From Epiperipatus broadwayi (taxonomy: Eukaryota > Onychophora > Udeonychophora > Euonychophora > Peripatidae): DNA of 64,000 nucleotides. This document shows, in pieces, positions 22,971 through 34,790 of this stretch (position 1 is its first letter; each line of letters opens with the position of its first letter). The notes beneath the pieces are model-generated. The model saw only the letters and a program-made list of their open reading frames with translations, made no database searches and was not told where the DNA came from. Location: contig JAQFVV010013339.1 in the NCBI GenBank assembly GCA_028023455.1, forward strand, positions 88,167-152,166. Direction: 5' to 3'. The translations under genes were made by a program, and so were the position numbers.

Positions 22971-23030
22971 TATTCCCAAAGCTTGTTAAGAGTTTGTTTT
23001 GCGAAGTCTTTATATAACTCTCAATTCAAA

Positions 23031-26000
23031 AACACAAACCAGAGAATTTACGAGAAAAAGATGGAACCCACCTTCTTCTCTACTTAAATTTATTTATAAA
23101 TAAGCCAGATTCAAGCATTCTAAACTAAGAGCATAAATCTTAACACACCTTCACATTTAATTCACTAAATATATAAATTACATTTATATTCAATCAAATA
23201 TTTAAAAGTATTAATAAATGAAGGCTAAATAATTTCTGAATACTGAGTTTTTTAGAGAGCAACTTTTAGTGATTCATTAATACACTAAAGAAAAGTTTGC
23301 AGTTCTGATATTTAGAGAAAAAATGTTATAATTATCAGCAAATATTATTATTTATCAATTTAATCAAATCTTTCAATTTTAAATCTTACATAGAAAAATT
23401 CATAATTGATCAATAGCTTTAAGATAACTAGCTGCAATATTTTAAATTCGTTATCTTTATTTCATGATGATTTTAATTTCTTTTAATGATATATTAGCTT
23501 TATAAATATATATTTTGAATACAAAAAATAATCATAAACGAATACATTATTTCACAAATTTATCCAAACCTTCATTAAAAAAAGTACTTAACATTTTTTT
23601 AAAAATAGTATGCATACAAATAATCAAAATGTCATAGTAGACATAAGTTGTCCCAGTATAAAACTAATATATGGTTCTCTCTTTAAGCTGTCTATAGCAA
23701 TAAATGGGTCATGTTATAACATAGTGAAACATCGACAAAACTTTTAAAGTGGTAGCATCACTGGCTAAAGTTATAACATGAAACATTCATTTAATATCTT
23801 AGTCCATAATAGAATAATATGCTAACATTAAATTTTGTTACAAATGGGGTGAAATTACTGTTGAAAACATTTCAAATGATTTAAGTAGTATAGAGTCATA
23901 AAGCAATTAGTCACAAAAAGATGGCCAAGTGCTTTTCAAAATTTCATGATTTCAGAAAAAGCAATGAAGATGAAATTATGAAACACATTGACATTCTATA
24001 TCATTAATTGTGGATCCACATGTGAGCACCTCAAAACATTTGTAAGAACTCAAGCTGAAATCACAAGCAAAGGTATCATTATTTATTATAATGTATGTCT
24101 AAATGGAACATTCTCCTTTGTTTGGATTCATAAAGTATTTATTGCTTCAAGATAATTCCCAACAATAATAGTTTTTGAACAAATGTTCATCTCCCCCAAA
24201 TCTGAGAATTTTACTTATCCACAAAGAAAGCACAATCATTTTGTGACTAAACATTTCTCAAAGCTTTAGTTGCCATATCACCTGAATTAAAAATCACGAA
24301 CCAATATTTTATGAATGGTTTTAAAATAAGACTTAACTGTGAGATGTTATCTTATATTTTTAGCAATCTTTAATTTTGCATTAAGCTGACCTACTAATGT
24401 TTATTTGAAGCAATTTTATAACTGAAAATATTTCATAAAATATACCTGACATTTGAACTGTTTATGGATAAAAAAACAATGTTACCTTCATATTTGTATA
24501 TGCTAATTTGATTGGTGATGATCATCCAATTATAATGACCATCATGCAAAATGCCAGCAAGCATGTAGTGGCTTCTATAAGCAGAATAAAAGCGAGGAAA
24601 AAAGAGGATGGCAATCTTATAGATTCCCATGAGTGAATGGTCTAGAATATATATGCATAGTCAATGCTGGCTTATTCTAAGTCCAATTAGAATTTCATGC
24701 CAACAATAAAGATTATATCATTGCTTACTTAAATTAAGAAAACCATAAATGAAATTCTTAAATATTTCTTAAATCTTATTTTCTTCTGTATACTTGATTA
24801 AGTAGTTTTAAAAAAATGAATACAAATCCATTAGAAATATTTTAACATGTGCAGTGAATAAATCTTCATAATTTATATATTGTAATTATTGAAAAATATA
24901 CAATGAATCAATTTATGTTTGGATTAAATAACCAATTTTGAAAAAAAATGTAACCATATCATTTTGACATGTAATGAATCCATTTCTCTAGATTCTTTTT
25001 TGTCTTTTTAATTTCATGTAAAATGTTAATTTTAAGTGTAGTTCTTTTTATGATTAGTAGGTGAGAAAGCACTTAATTGAAAGAGAACTATTAAATTCCA
25101 TTTTGAGGGCATAACAACCAATCAGCCAAATGCCCAACATCTCAACATTGTTTTTCATATTGTAAGTTAGCATGCTTGTCATACACACTATACAGAAATT
25201 ATTTAATCCAATATACATCACATGATCACCATTTCTTATACTTGCTCTTAAATGTTATTGCACTGAGTGGCAATACATATAAAGAGTTTTGCCTGTTTTA
25301 AACCATTTAATGTTTATTGATATTTTATCTTTGGGGTTAAAATCAAGAAATAACATGATCATTCTTCTCATTTCATGAACTTATTTAAAATTCAGTTTTC
25401 TTGAAAGCAGCAAAACTGTGAAGATTTTTTAATATTTACAATCATGACAGAAAATTAAGTTGTGGTTTAAATGCTTATTGTATATAGTTTTGTGCAGCCA
25501 TTACAATGTTAACAAATGCAAAACAAAAAATAACTTGTCAAACTATAAAAGTACATACATATATACATTTCTAGTTATTTGTTCTAAGTGTTGTATTTTT
25601 AAATCATTATACATTAAACTCACATTTTTAGGCAGTGAATATAAGATAGTAGTTATTACAAGTTTTAGAATAATGTCTGCACTTATGCAGATTATGTAGG
25701 TATATAATTTACTTATTTATAAACATTTTAAGGTATTATATGTGGAACATGAGATGCAACATGGAATGTCTCTGTAATTTATACTTCAATGGATCACTTT
25801 TAATGTTCTCCCTGCCATCATATCTTGCAAATCCTATTAATTTGTCCTAGCAACACATGCATTCACATTCATTGTGAATCATTTCAAATATTTTGGTAGT
25901 TTAGAAAATTAATACAAAATTTAATGTTCATATCACTAATACATTTCAAACCACAATTTGTGATTTCCACATGCTAGCATCTTAATATTTTTGTCCTGAA

Positions 26001-27084
26001 TAGTTAACACTGGTATCATATAACACATGAACAGACTTAGAGATTGCTTTGCAGATAGCTTAGAGAAAAGCTGTCACCATTTCACTGGTATACACTGTGA
26101 ATATCTACTGTTTTTTAATGAAGGCATAGTAGAGCAAATCTGAGAAATAGTGTAATATCAATGCACTTTTAATTCCTACACTTACACAAAAAGTGTTAAC
26201 ATTTATCTCTAAAAAGAAATTTTATTCCTGGCTATACATTATTTAAAGAATAATGTAGTCAAATTTTGCTTTGAGATAAAATCAATTTAAATTCACAAAA
26301 AAATATAATTTGATTTTTGCTAATATTTTATTTTTTTAATACGATTTATTACTGAAATTCTCCAAGCTTAGCTTCAACAATAATGCACAATCATCTACAA
26401 GCTTGAATAATCATTGGACATCTGGTGGTATAGTGCTATTTCTGACTTTTGGTTTCAAAACCACTACTAATACACTTATGCATATATCCTGTATTTTTGT
26501 AGTTTAATATTCTGAAATTCAAAACACCCTAACACTTTGAACCATCAGATAATTATCTGTCATGTCTATGTAATTGGGATACTAAATTAATTTCTATATG
26601 TTGAAAGTGTTTCATTGCCACAGCATAGAATAGGAATGAATATTAGTTTAGAATAGTTGTAAATATAGAATCAAAGCACATGAAAACTGCTTAAAAATTA
26701 GTTAAAAAATATTAACAAATAGGTTTAATATACATTTAAATTTGTACAGTATTTGCAAAATACTAATTTAACAAAAAAAACAAGCATAATTATATTTATT
26801 CTGTATTAATAAAAATGCATTATATTTATTCTGTATTAATAAAAAAATACATTAGTTTTTGTTTAATAATATTTAAAATAAAAAAAAACTTTTTTTCTTC
26901 CTAGGTATTAAAATTGTTTTAATTGATACAAATGTTTATTAAGGTAATTAACAATAAAAATTGAAATAAAAGAATTTTTTGCAATAGCTTATTATTAAAA
27001 GTAAATTAAAAGCAACTTGTTAATTTTTATTAGTCATTTATTAAATTAGAGAATATCCACTTAATGAATGTATTTGTGGTATAA
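23031..27084. other. AT-rich sequence, no gene seen
   Basis: No supported gene. A perfect 30-bp tandem duplication (ATATTTATTCTGTATTAATA motif) lies at 26791-26850. No other structure was recognised. Confidence 0.5.
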
Positions 27085-27880
27085 TTTTCACTTCATCACT
27101 CTCATGCAAGGTAGTGACTGGTTTCTGTTTATAGCATCTTGTGGAAAGATATTATAAATATAATGTATGATTCCCAAGATTGTCCAGAACAATTTCTCAC
27201 ATATATCTTTATCATTGTTCAGTGTATATAACCCAATTACTACTTTAATTGATGTATCAAACTTCCTACCCTCAAAATGTGTCACAATGTTGTGAGGGTG
27301 GTAATTTGACATGTACAAATTAAACTGTAATAATTGGCTATTTATATATACTGAATGATGATAGATATATGCAAGATTGTAATCTGGACCTTTTGATGAA
27401 TACTGTTCGACTATATGTGCATCTTGAATATGATACATCTTTGGTCATATGTTTATGATTATTTTCCCTCCACAAAGTGATAAAAGCAGATGGAAACCAG
27501 TCATCTTACATGGGAGTGGGACAGTGAAAATTACCCAGCAGAAATGTTCATTCAGTGGATGACTTTTAATCTAAATGAATAAAAAAATTAAAACTTCCAT
27601 CAAATGGTAGTTTGTGACAATGTGAAAATTGTTTGACACATCAATTAAACTGCAATAATGGGATTTCCATATATAGTGGAAATAAAGATATATGTAAAAA
27701 ATGATTTAGTGCAACTGATGTGTGCTGATTCAGCATGAAATAGGCAACTTGGAGATTATACATCTTTTTCATGTCTTTGATCATGTTTATGGTTACACAA
27801 TCCACAAGGTGTTAAAAGCAAATGTCAGTCTCTACCTTGCATGAGAGTGATATAGTCAAAATTACACTACAGAACTTTTA
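27085..27880 (+). mobile_element. Retrozyme-like repeat with hammerhead-like cores (family 2, copy A)
   Basis: Two direct units are offset by about 325-332 bases: TTTTGATGAATACTG at 27388 matches AACTGATGTGTGCTG at 27713, and CCACAAAGTG at 27470 matches CCACAAGGTG at 27802. The beginning (about 27090-27170) is an inverted partial copy; CACTCTCATGCAAGGTAG there is the reverse complement of 27835-27855. The better core is at 27715-27742. The family recurs at 38225-39500. There is no coding capacity: a 116-codon minus-strand open frame across 27088-27438 has no recognisable motif. Confidence 0.55.
27715..27742 (+). ncRNA. Hammerhead-like core (family 2)
   Basis: CUGAUGU is followed by stem II GUGCU-GAUUC-AGCAU and then GAAAU. 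Core position 9 is U in place of A. Stems I and III could not be settled by eye. A more decayed copy (TTGATGA, ATACTGTTCGACTAT) sits one unit upstream at about 27392. Confidence 0.5.
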
Positions 27881-28310
27881 TTCATTAAAAAAATTATGTA
27901 AACCAACACTTTGGAAGATTGTTTTGATATTTCTTTTTTTCAAGTAAATTTAAATCCAATAATTATTCTAGATTAACTACAAATTCTTTTTTAATTTGAT
28001 TAATTAAAAAAACAAATTCCTTTATATTTATTTGCATTAATTATCAAAACTATAAATTATTACACATAAGTAATAAAATTTTAGGAACCTAGATAGTCTG
28101 CTAAATGCAGTATCAAGGTTTAAAATAAGAAAAAGCTAGAAAATCTTTAGCTTGTGAAAAAAGCAAAGCAGGTTGTATTTCCAAATTATAAATGTAAGAA
28201 ATTAATTCTAATAGCAGTCTTTTCTGCATGGAGGAAAGATTGTCCTAAAATTTTCTAAGAGCAAATTCTCATGCAATCAACCTATGGAATGGAAAACTAT
28301 ATATATATAT

Positions 28311-29937
28311 TGTACTGGATCGAACCGCAGAAACCACTTACTTACACGTATATAAGTTTTGGCTGGTTTCAAACTTCTCCATAATACATTTACAATTTTG
28401 TTTACTTATAAATGTTACATGAACGAACCGGCATGTTCAAGCAAAATGGGAGATATTATTGATAGCTTTAACTATCAACAATCGCCCACCTCGACTGCTA
28501 GATTCAAACCCCTACTATCCAAACACTATATTTGTTTCGGAGTAAACCCCGGGCACCAGCTAGTCTCAGACTAATGTATTTGGTCAGTAGGCTCATAATC
28601 CAGCACTCGAAATGATCCCAAAACTAGCCCAGTCTAATTTTAATCAATAATAAAATATAGGAAAAAGAATTGGTCAAAAGAGATGGATAAAAAGAAATTG
28701 ATAAAAAGAATTGACCGACAAATAAAGTGTAAGTTTAAAGACCATTTATTTTAATTAACATTAATTTACTAAATTTAAAGATCTTTATAATTTTTTATTA
28801 ATATAACACATGCACATTTTAAATTAACACATTATAATATATATCTTATGAAAAGCATAAATAATATTTGACATCGATAAATTATCTCACATTCACAAAC
28901 ACGCACATCAATAGTTCATTTTATGCATGCTTAAGAGTTCAAATTACTTGTCTTTGTAGGATTTACGAATTACAGCAGTGGCTACTATGTATAAATGAGA
29001 ATAATAAAATGTTTTACCTAGGATTTTTGGAACGTGGATTTTGCTTATTGTTGGCTGCTTCTGATGGAGTGTATCTAACCGGTTAGATCTGACATTTCTT
29101 GAGGAGATTTGATACTAATCAGTTGGTTTTATTCCTGGAGACAGTTGAACATTTGACAGAGGATTTCTGAGTTGTTATGCAGACATTTCACAGGCAGGTT
29201 TTGATGATCTTGTTGGACTAAAGGGCTGAAGCAAGAGCGTATATTCCCATAAGACACTCAGAAATGCATTTGTTTCTGGATACATAATATAAACTGCACT
29301 ATTATCTGAACTGAAACAAGACTGACACTGAAAACTAGGCTGACAACTGACATCCGATAAAAATCTGGCTATTTATATATGCAAAGTGTTTTTGTTTTAA
29401 TATCCTCCGGCAAATATGTGTTGTTGAAATTCCTTTAGTAACTAATCCTCTGACATGTTTTTGAAGATTGTTTAATTAGTAGTAGCTTTCATAAATGTGT
29501 TGTTTTTGTATCTTTAATTAGTAGCCCACCGCTGGTGTGGTTTTTTAAAATCTTTATTCAACTTAATAGCCATCGCTGTGTTTTCCAAATATAATTTCTT
29601 TTTGACTTTCATTTATATATTTTTTAAAATTATTCTAACAGGCATACATTTATTTACACTCGCACGCACATATATAATTTATTATAATAAGCTCGAATGA
29701 AAAAGAGATTTATATTTTTTTAAACTTTAAATTATTTATTTTTAGGAATACTAATTAAGGAAAACTTTACTTCCTTTTATAAAACTTTTAGTTTAACTTT
29801 AAGAAAAACCCCTTCCCACTTTTAATCAATTATTTTCCAACTTTTATTTCAAACTCTTTTACGAAAGATTTTTTTATTTTAATAATTTTTTTAGACAAAA
29901 TTATTTTATATACATGTGCCAATTTGGGCTTGGCACA
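28311..29937 (+). mobile_element. Solo LTR, about 1.63 kb, inserted in a TA repeat (copy 1)
   Basis: The element begins TGTACTGG and ends TTGGCACA (TG...CA, as LTRs do), with (TA)n on both outer sides that is probably the duplicated target. A diverged copy in the opposite orientation lies at 54211-55892, alignable along its whole length. Conserved points are CCGGGCACCAGCT, AATAAAG at 28721 (a likely polyadenylation signal), TTTCACAGGCAGGTTTTGAT and a TTTCTGAGTTGTTA block. No gag or pol coding is adjacent, so this is a solo LTR, probably of a Ty3-like element given the TA-rich target preference. The superfamily is inference. A 71-codon open frame at 28359 is not credible as a gene. Confidence 0.65.
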
Positions 29938-30260
29938 ATATATATATATAATTAAATGGTTTTGCTGACTGAATTCAAACACTAAAGTAAGCCTAATTTA
30001 ATCCTAGGTAACCTGAAGCATCACTATTATTCTAAATGAAAAAAAAATGTCATGGATAAAATTTTTGTTGGAAATCAACATATAGTTATATATTTGTGTG
30101 TGCCTGAAAATGTAAAATCAAATTATTTATACAAAACTCTAAAAAAAAAAAAAGAAAAATTGTTTTCTCTTTACATTTATATATATATATATTTAAATCA
30201 GTTATGCAAATATTGTTAGTTTTAAATTTCCTAGAAATATTTATTTCAAGTATGCAAAAT

Positions 30261-30384
30261 GTAGATATTTATATATACATATTTTATATAATACTTATAT
30301 TATAGTGACTTGAGAAGAGAAAAATCTTGTAGATATTTATGTATACATATTTTATATAATAACTTGAGAAGAGAGAAATCTTGT
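30261..30384. repeat. Two-copy tandem repeat, about 70-bp unit
   Basis: GTAGATATTTATATATACAT...CTTGAGAAGAGAAAAATCTT is repeated with small changes. It is a local tandem duplication with no coding function evident. Confidence 0.7.
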
Positions 30385-30784
30385 CATGGAAACCTAAATT
30401 AGAAAGTTTTTTTTTTTCTCTAAGTAATTTTTAAAAAATTGTAAGTTGCTATTTTGTTCTATTTGAACATAGGAGAGTAGACAATAAACATAATAGAAAT
30501 CTTTTAATTGACAGTTAAAATGCTTTATGTTTGATATGATAAAGAAATGATGTAAGGTTTTTTTAAAAAAAATAGCTAGTGTGTCCAAATTGAGTGATAC
30601 CAACAGTAGAAGAATAAATGTCTGTATATGTATATTGTGCAAATGTGTGTTAAAATAAGTTTTTTTATTTTGAAATGGAAATAAGATTAATTTAATCATA
30701 TATACACTGCAGACAGATTAAAATGTGCATTCAAAACATAATAAAACAATTTAATAACAGAATGGCTGTTTTATATTTATGCAG

Positions 30785-31040
30785 AAAAGAATGATTTATA
30801 TGTGGGTTTGAGTATCCACTTATCTCTATGGCAAAGATGGATTACAAAAATATTGAGGTATATATGAATAAATTGATTATAATATTGAGAAGTACTGAGA
30901 TTTGATGTTAAATAAGAAAATATTTGTGTTGACACGTATACCACTGTTAAAAAAAGTTTTGGAGTTAAATCCTAAATATAATTGTCCCATGAATGGAGGT
31001 TTTTAGTATTAAGCTTTGTCAATAGATATCTAAAACAGAA
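30785..31040. repeat. Dispersed AT-rich repeat, copy 2
   Basis: This is the direct-orientation partner of 21380-21650, with the same ordered blocks and moderate divergence. The family is unknown. Confidence 0.5.
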
Positions 31041-31045
31041 AAAAG

Positions 31046-32610
31046 TTAATGTTTGAAATAATTAAAATACAGGTTTCTTCAATCACTTGTCTTCAGATGA
31101 CAGTTATGCTCACATCTCATAAATAGTGGGTCTAGTTAGTACATTAAAGTTTTCATGGTGAGGTAAGCTATGACTCCACATAACACACCCTAATTCAGAG
31201 ATAGTATTAGAGGCAAAACCAATCATGTTTTTACTAGAACATTCAGTATATAATTAGGTATTTAGTGAATTTTAATTTTCCAATAACAAGTTGGTGTTAT
31301 TTATAATAATATTAATTAAATACAATTTTTTGTTGTTTATGAAAATCTTTAAATACAACATTTGGCAGAATTTATAATATTCGCATCAAAAAATCTAGTG
31401 TTAATAAAGGGAAAATTATCCTTACGTGATATTTCTCATTTTCAATAGTGCTCGATTTTGCAAACCAGATGTGCAACGATTTGAATTACCTTTTGTAATG
31501 TTATATACAGTTTTATAAAAAATGATCCATTTTTCATTTACTACATAATTCATATTACATTCATTATATTTAACTTTATCAACTATATATGCATTTAAAG
31601 CTTACAGTTCCAACTGTACAAGTCTTCATAAGAAGTACAAAATGTATAAAGGCATTATATATACTGAATTATAAGTGAATATTCTATATTAAACTATATA
31701 GTTATGCTCTTAGAATTAGGATTTACAATACCCTCACTTTTATTTTTGATAAACAATATAACAAGAGTGTGCATTTTTTTCTTACAACAAACATTCTGAA
31801 TATTTTTTAATATAATATGTCTTACTTTGGTAATATTTATAATAGAACTTTGCTAGTTTAGAAAAATAAGCTATGAATCATTAGCAAATATCTACTTATT
31901 AAAGTCAGATGAATTTTACTTTGTGAATTTATTACCATAAACAACAATAAAATATTGTTATCACTAAAATGCAATAAAAATACATTATAAATTTGATTAT
32001 TCTATAAAATTTGAGTATATAAATTTATGTTCCCACTCTTTCTAAAAAATTATCATAGATTATTAATACAATTTTAGTTACCACTATCATCTCTTTACAT
32101 TACTAATCCGGTCTGGCCAGCAGCAATTTAATTTTAATTTTCACAATAACCAGCCTCTGAAATGAGTCCGATTATTAATTAACAAGGCTAAATTTTTTTG
32201 ACAGCAGTCTTTTATTATGCCTATGTAAGCACAAGAATTATTATAAGTATCTATCTCTATGCAAAAATGTTTTTCAATATGAAGTAATTAAATTAAAATC
32301 TTTGATCTAAAGAATAAATAGATTGAATTAAAATGAAAGAAGCCATTTTTGCTCTTGTATGCAAAAATCTACTTCATTGCTATGAAATGTTCAAATATAT
32401 AATTACTTAAAAATGTATAACAATTAAGATATCTATCTCTTTAATGCACTGCCGCATTCCACTTATAAAGTGTGCGGTCACAATATTAAAATACTATTAA
32501 CATGCTTGTGATGGAGCAGAATAATGAATCTTTGCTAGAATAGGCAATATTTTAAAAACTGCAGTGAATTAAGCACATTTTTGATTATCTGAAGGTAAAA
32601 AAATTACACC
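31046..32610. other. AT-rich sequence downstream of zinc-finger gene B
   Basis: No gene is seen. A GC-richer hairpin (CCGCA-TTC-CACTT-ATA-AAGTG-TGCGG, 32452-32477) lies about 135 bases beyond the stop codon of gene B and could sit in its 3' untranslated region. Its function is unknown. Confidence 0.4.
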
Positions 32611-34206
32611 TCAAGATAGTAAAACAGTAAGGGTTACAACCTCCTGTTTAGTAAAATGATTATTTTCATGAGTTTCCCAATCACTTTTTACAACTGCTTT
32701 GTAATCACACAATCGACAAGTAAATACTTGATTAATAATTAAAGACGTTTTAGCTGTATTTTTTAAGTTATTATAAAAAAGCACTTTGTTTGCATAGAAA
32801 GTGGAATTTACAAATTTATCTTTTATATGTATGCTGTCATGAATTTTAAAATTATCTTCACTCAAAGTTTCAAATGCACTTGAATTGCACTGAAAAGAAT
32901 GTTCTAATGTCTGTGTTTTTAAATGATTTCTGTCAAAATTCTTGAAATTACATAATGTGCATTGAAAAATTCTTTGTCTTGTATGCATTCTTTTGCGATA
33001 TCTCGCAATACTTTTATCTGACAAACTGGACATATGTCTTTTTTCACGAGTCATTAAAGAACTTTTACTTGCAGACTTTACACTACACAAACTACATTGA
33101 AAAGGCATTTCTTTATGTGTTCTTTCATGCATTCTTAAACGACATTTTGATGCAGTTTTGAATGCACACAAACTACATTGAAAGGGCTTTTCTCCTGTAT
33201 GTATTCTTTCATGAAGTGTTAAACGGCCCTTGTGTATACATTTGTATGCACAGAATCTACATTGAAAAGGTTTTTCTCCTGTATGTATTCTTTCATGCCT
33301 TCTTAAATTACTTTTCTCTGTAGTCTTAAAATGACAAAAGTTACATTGAAACGGTTTTTCTCCAGTATGTGATCTTAAAATACTTTTACTTGCAGTCTTA
33401 TGTTCACACAAACTACATTTATATGGGTTTTCTCCTGTATGTGTTCTTTCATGCCGTTTTAGCATCACCACATTCGCAGTTTTGAAAGTACACAAACTAC
33501 ATTGGAAAGGCATCTCTCTTGTATGTGTTTTTTCATGTACTAATAAGCTATTTTTACATGCACTCTCCAATTCACAAAAACTACAATGAAATGGCTTTTC
33601 TCCTGTATGTATTCTTTCATGTAGTGTTAAATTAACCTTTCGCACACATTTGTATGCACAGAAACAGCATTGGAAAGGCTTTTCTCCTGTATGTATTCGT
33701 TCATGTATTGTCAAATCACTCTTTTCTGCACATTTGTACGCACAAAAACTGCATTGGTAAGGCTTTTCTCCTGTATGTGTTCTCTCATGGACTCTTAAGC
33801 GATACTTTCTTGCAGTTTTGAATGTACACAAACTACATTGGAAAGGCTTTTCTCCTGTATGTATTCTTTCATGTTCTGACAACTTACTTTTATTTGAAGT
33901 TTTATATTCACAGAAACTGCATCGAAAAGGTTTTTCTCCTGTATGTGATCTTTCATGTCGTCTTAACTGGCCTTTACCTGCAGTCTTATAATCACACAAA
34001 CTACATCGAAATGGTTTTTCTCCTGTATGTGTTGTTACATGTAGTGCCAGACGGTAATCCTGTGTAGTTTTAAAGGTACACAAACTGCATTGATAAGGCT
34101 TTTCTCTTGTATGTATCATTTCATGTCTAGATAAATTACTTTTCTTTGCAGTCTTATACTGACAAAAACCACATAGAAATGGCTTGCCCATTATCTGTTC
34201 ATTCAT
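32611..34206 (-). CDS. C2H2 zinc-finger protein B, 531 residues
   Basis: This is a poly-zinc-finger protein, expected to act in the nucleus as a sequence-specific DNA-binding factor. The first finger has its ligands at Cys12, Cys15, His28 and His32. Fingers then repeat every 28 residues with HTGEKPF linkers. About a dozen are complete. The tenth has lost its distal part (KSILRSHTGEKPF), and fingers 14-17 (about residues 370-480) are degenerate, with missing Cys or His. The C terminus is a distinct intact finger, CRLCDYKAVVKSDWETHENN, followed by a hydrophobic tail VVTLTVLLS that matches gene A. There is no KRAB, BTB or ZAD domain in this exon. The start is the first ATG after an in-frame TAA two codons upstream. 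Because decayed fingers continue upstream, the frame may be the surviving part of a longer gene. The near-identical finger units indicate recent internal duplication. Confidence 0.8.
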   Translation of the reverse strand: MNEQIMGKPFLCGFCQYKTAKKSNLSRHEMIHTREKPYQCSLCTFKTTQDYRLALHVTTHTGEKPFRCSLCDYKTAGKGQLRRHERSHTGEKPFRCSFCEYKTSNKSKLSEHERIHTGEKPFQCSLCTFKTARKYRLRVHERTHTGEKPYQCSFCAYKCAEKSDLTIHERIHTGEKPFQCCFCAYKCVRKVNLTLHERIHTGEKPFHCSFCELESACKNSLLVHEKTHTREMPFQCSLCTFKTANVVMLKRHERTHTGENPYKCSLCEHKTASKSILRSHTGEKPFQCNFCHFKTTEKSNLRRHERIHTGEKPFQCRFCAYKCIHKGRLTLHERIHTGEKPFQCSLCAFKTASKCRLRMHERTHKEMPFQCSLCSVKSASKSSLMTREKRHMSSLSDKSIARYRKRMHTRQRIFQCTLCNFKNFDRNHLKTQTLEHSFQCNSSAFETLSEDNFKIHDSIHIKDKFVNSTFYANKVLFYNNLKNTAKTSLIINQVFTCRLCDYKAVVKSDWETHENNHFTKQEVVTLTVLLS

Positions 34207-34790
34207 GCAGTGTTAAACATTACAAATTACCTTGGAAGGGCTTTTGTTTTTTTCAGGCATTGATATAGTACTTTAGCTGCAGACATATTTACACAAACTA
34301 CATTCAAAAGGTTTTCTGTAAATCTTTCATACATTTTCAATTTTTTTGCAGCAGCAGCCCTATATTCACAGAAATTATAACGAAAAGATTATTCTCCGGT
34401 ATGTGTACTTTCATGTACTCAGAAACTTTTCTTTGCAGTTCTATATTCAGACAAATTACATTGAAAAGGGTTTCTCCGTGGTTTTTTGTATTATAAAACT
34501 CCCCATTTCAGCAGTCCAATATTGACACAGTAACTTGAAAAAAAGTTTTTTATTTATGTGTTCTTTCATGCAATCTTAAATTTTTCTTAGATAGTCTTAA
34601 GTTCACACCAACTACATTGAAGCGTTTCTTCTTCTCTGTTTTCTTTCATGTATTTTAAAACTACTTTTATCTGGAACTTCAAATCAGCACAAACTACATT
34701 CAAAAAATTTTCTTCTCTGTGTTTTTTCATGTTTAATTATAAATCCTTTACAAAAATTTGAATTCACACAAAGTGCAACAAATAACTTTT
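34207..34790 (-). pseudogene. Degenerate zinc fingers upstream of gene B
   Basis: The minus strand continues the finger pattern (reverse complements of GTATGTGTACTTTCATG, CACAAACTACATT and similar) in shifting frames, with premature stops and a TAA just before the ATG of gene B. Four to six finger remnants can be traced. They are either the decayed 5' part of the same exon or an adjacent duplicated array. Confidence 0.65.

Larger units (their letters stand above)
22265..23030 (-). mobile_element. Retrozyme-like tandem repeat, 378-bp unit plus inverted copy (family 1, copy B)
   Basis: Two direct units are offset by exactly 378 bases (CAAGTCAGA at 22273 and 22651; GACTGGTTTC at 22383 and 22761). 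The second is cut at about 22790, immediately beside its ribozyme core. It is followed by an inverted copy (22790-23028) that is the reverse complement of about 22308-22546. Each of the three copies has a hammerhead-like core. The internal blocks match copy A at 1403-1996. There is no protein-coding capacity. The switch to inverted orientation exactly beside the ribozyme suggests template switching during reverse transcription (inference). Confidence 0.65.

Noticed and set aside
27088-27438. 116-codon minus-strand protein
   Set aside because: It lies wholly inside the hammerhead-bearing repeat, and the homologous unit at 27.7 kb does not keep the frame.
33822-34067. Plus-strand open frames opposite zinc-finger gene B
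   Set aside because: They are repetitive antisense shadows of the finger-coding sequence.
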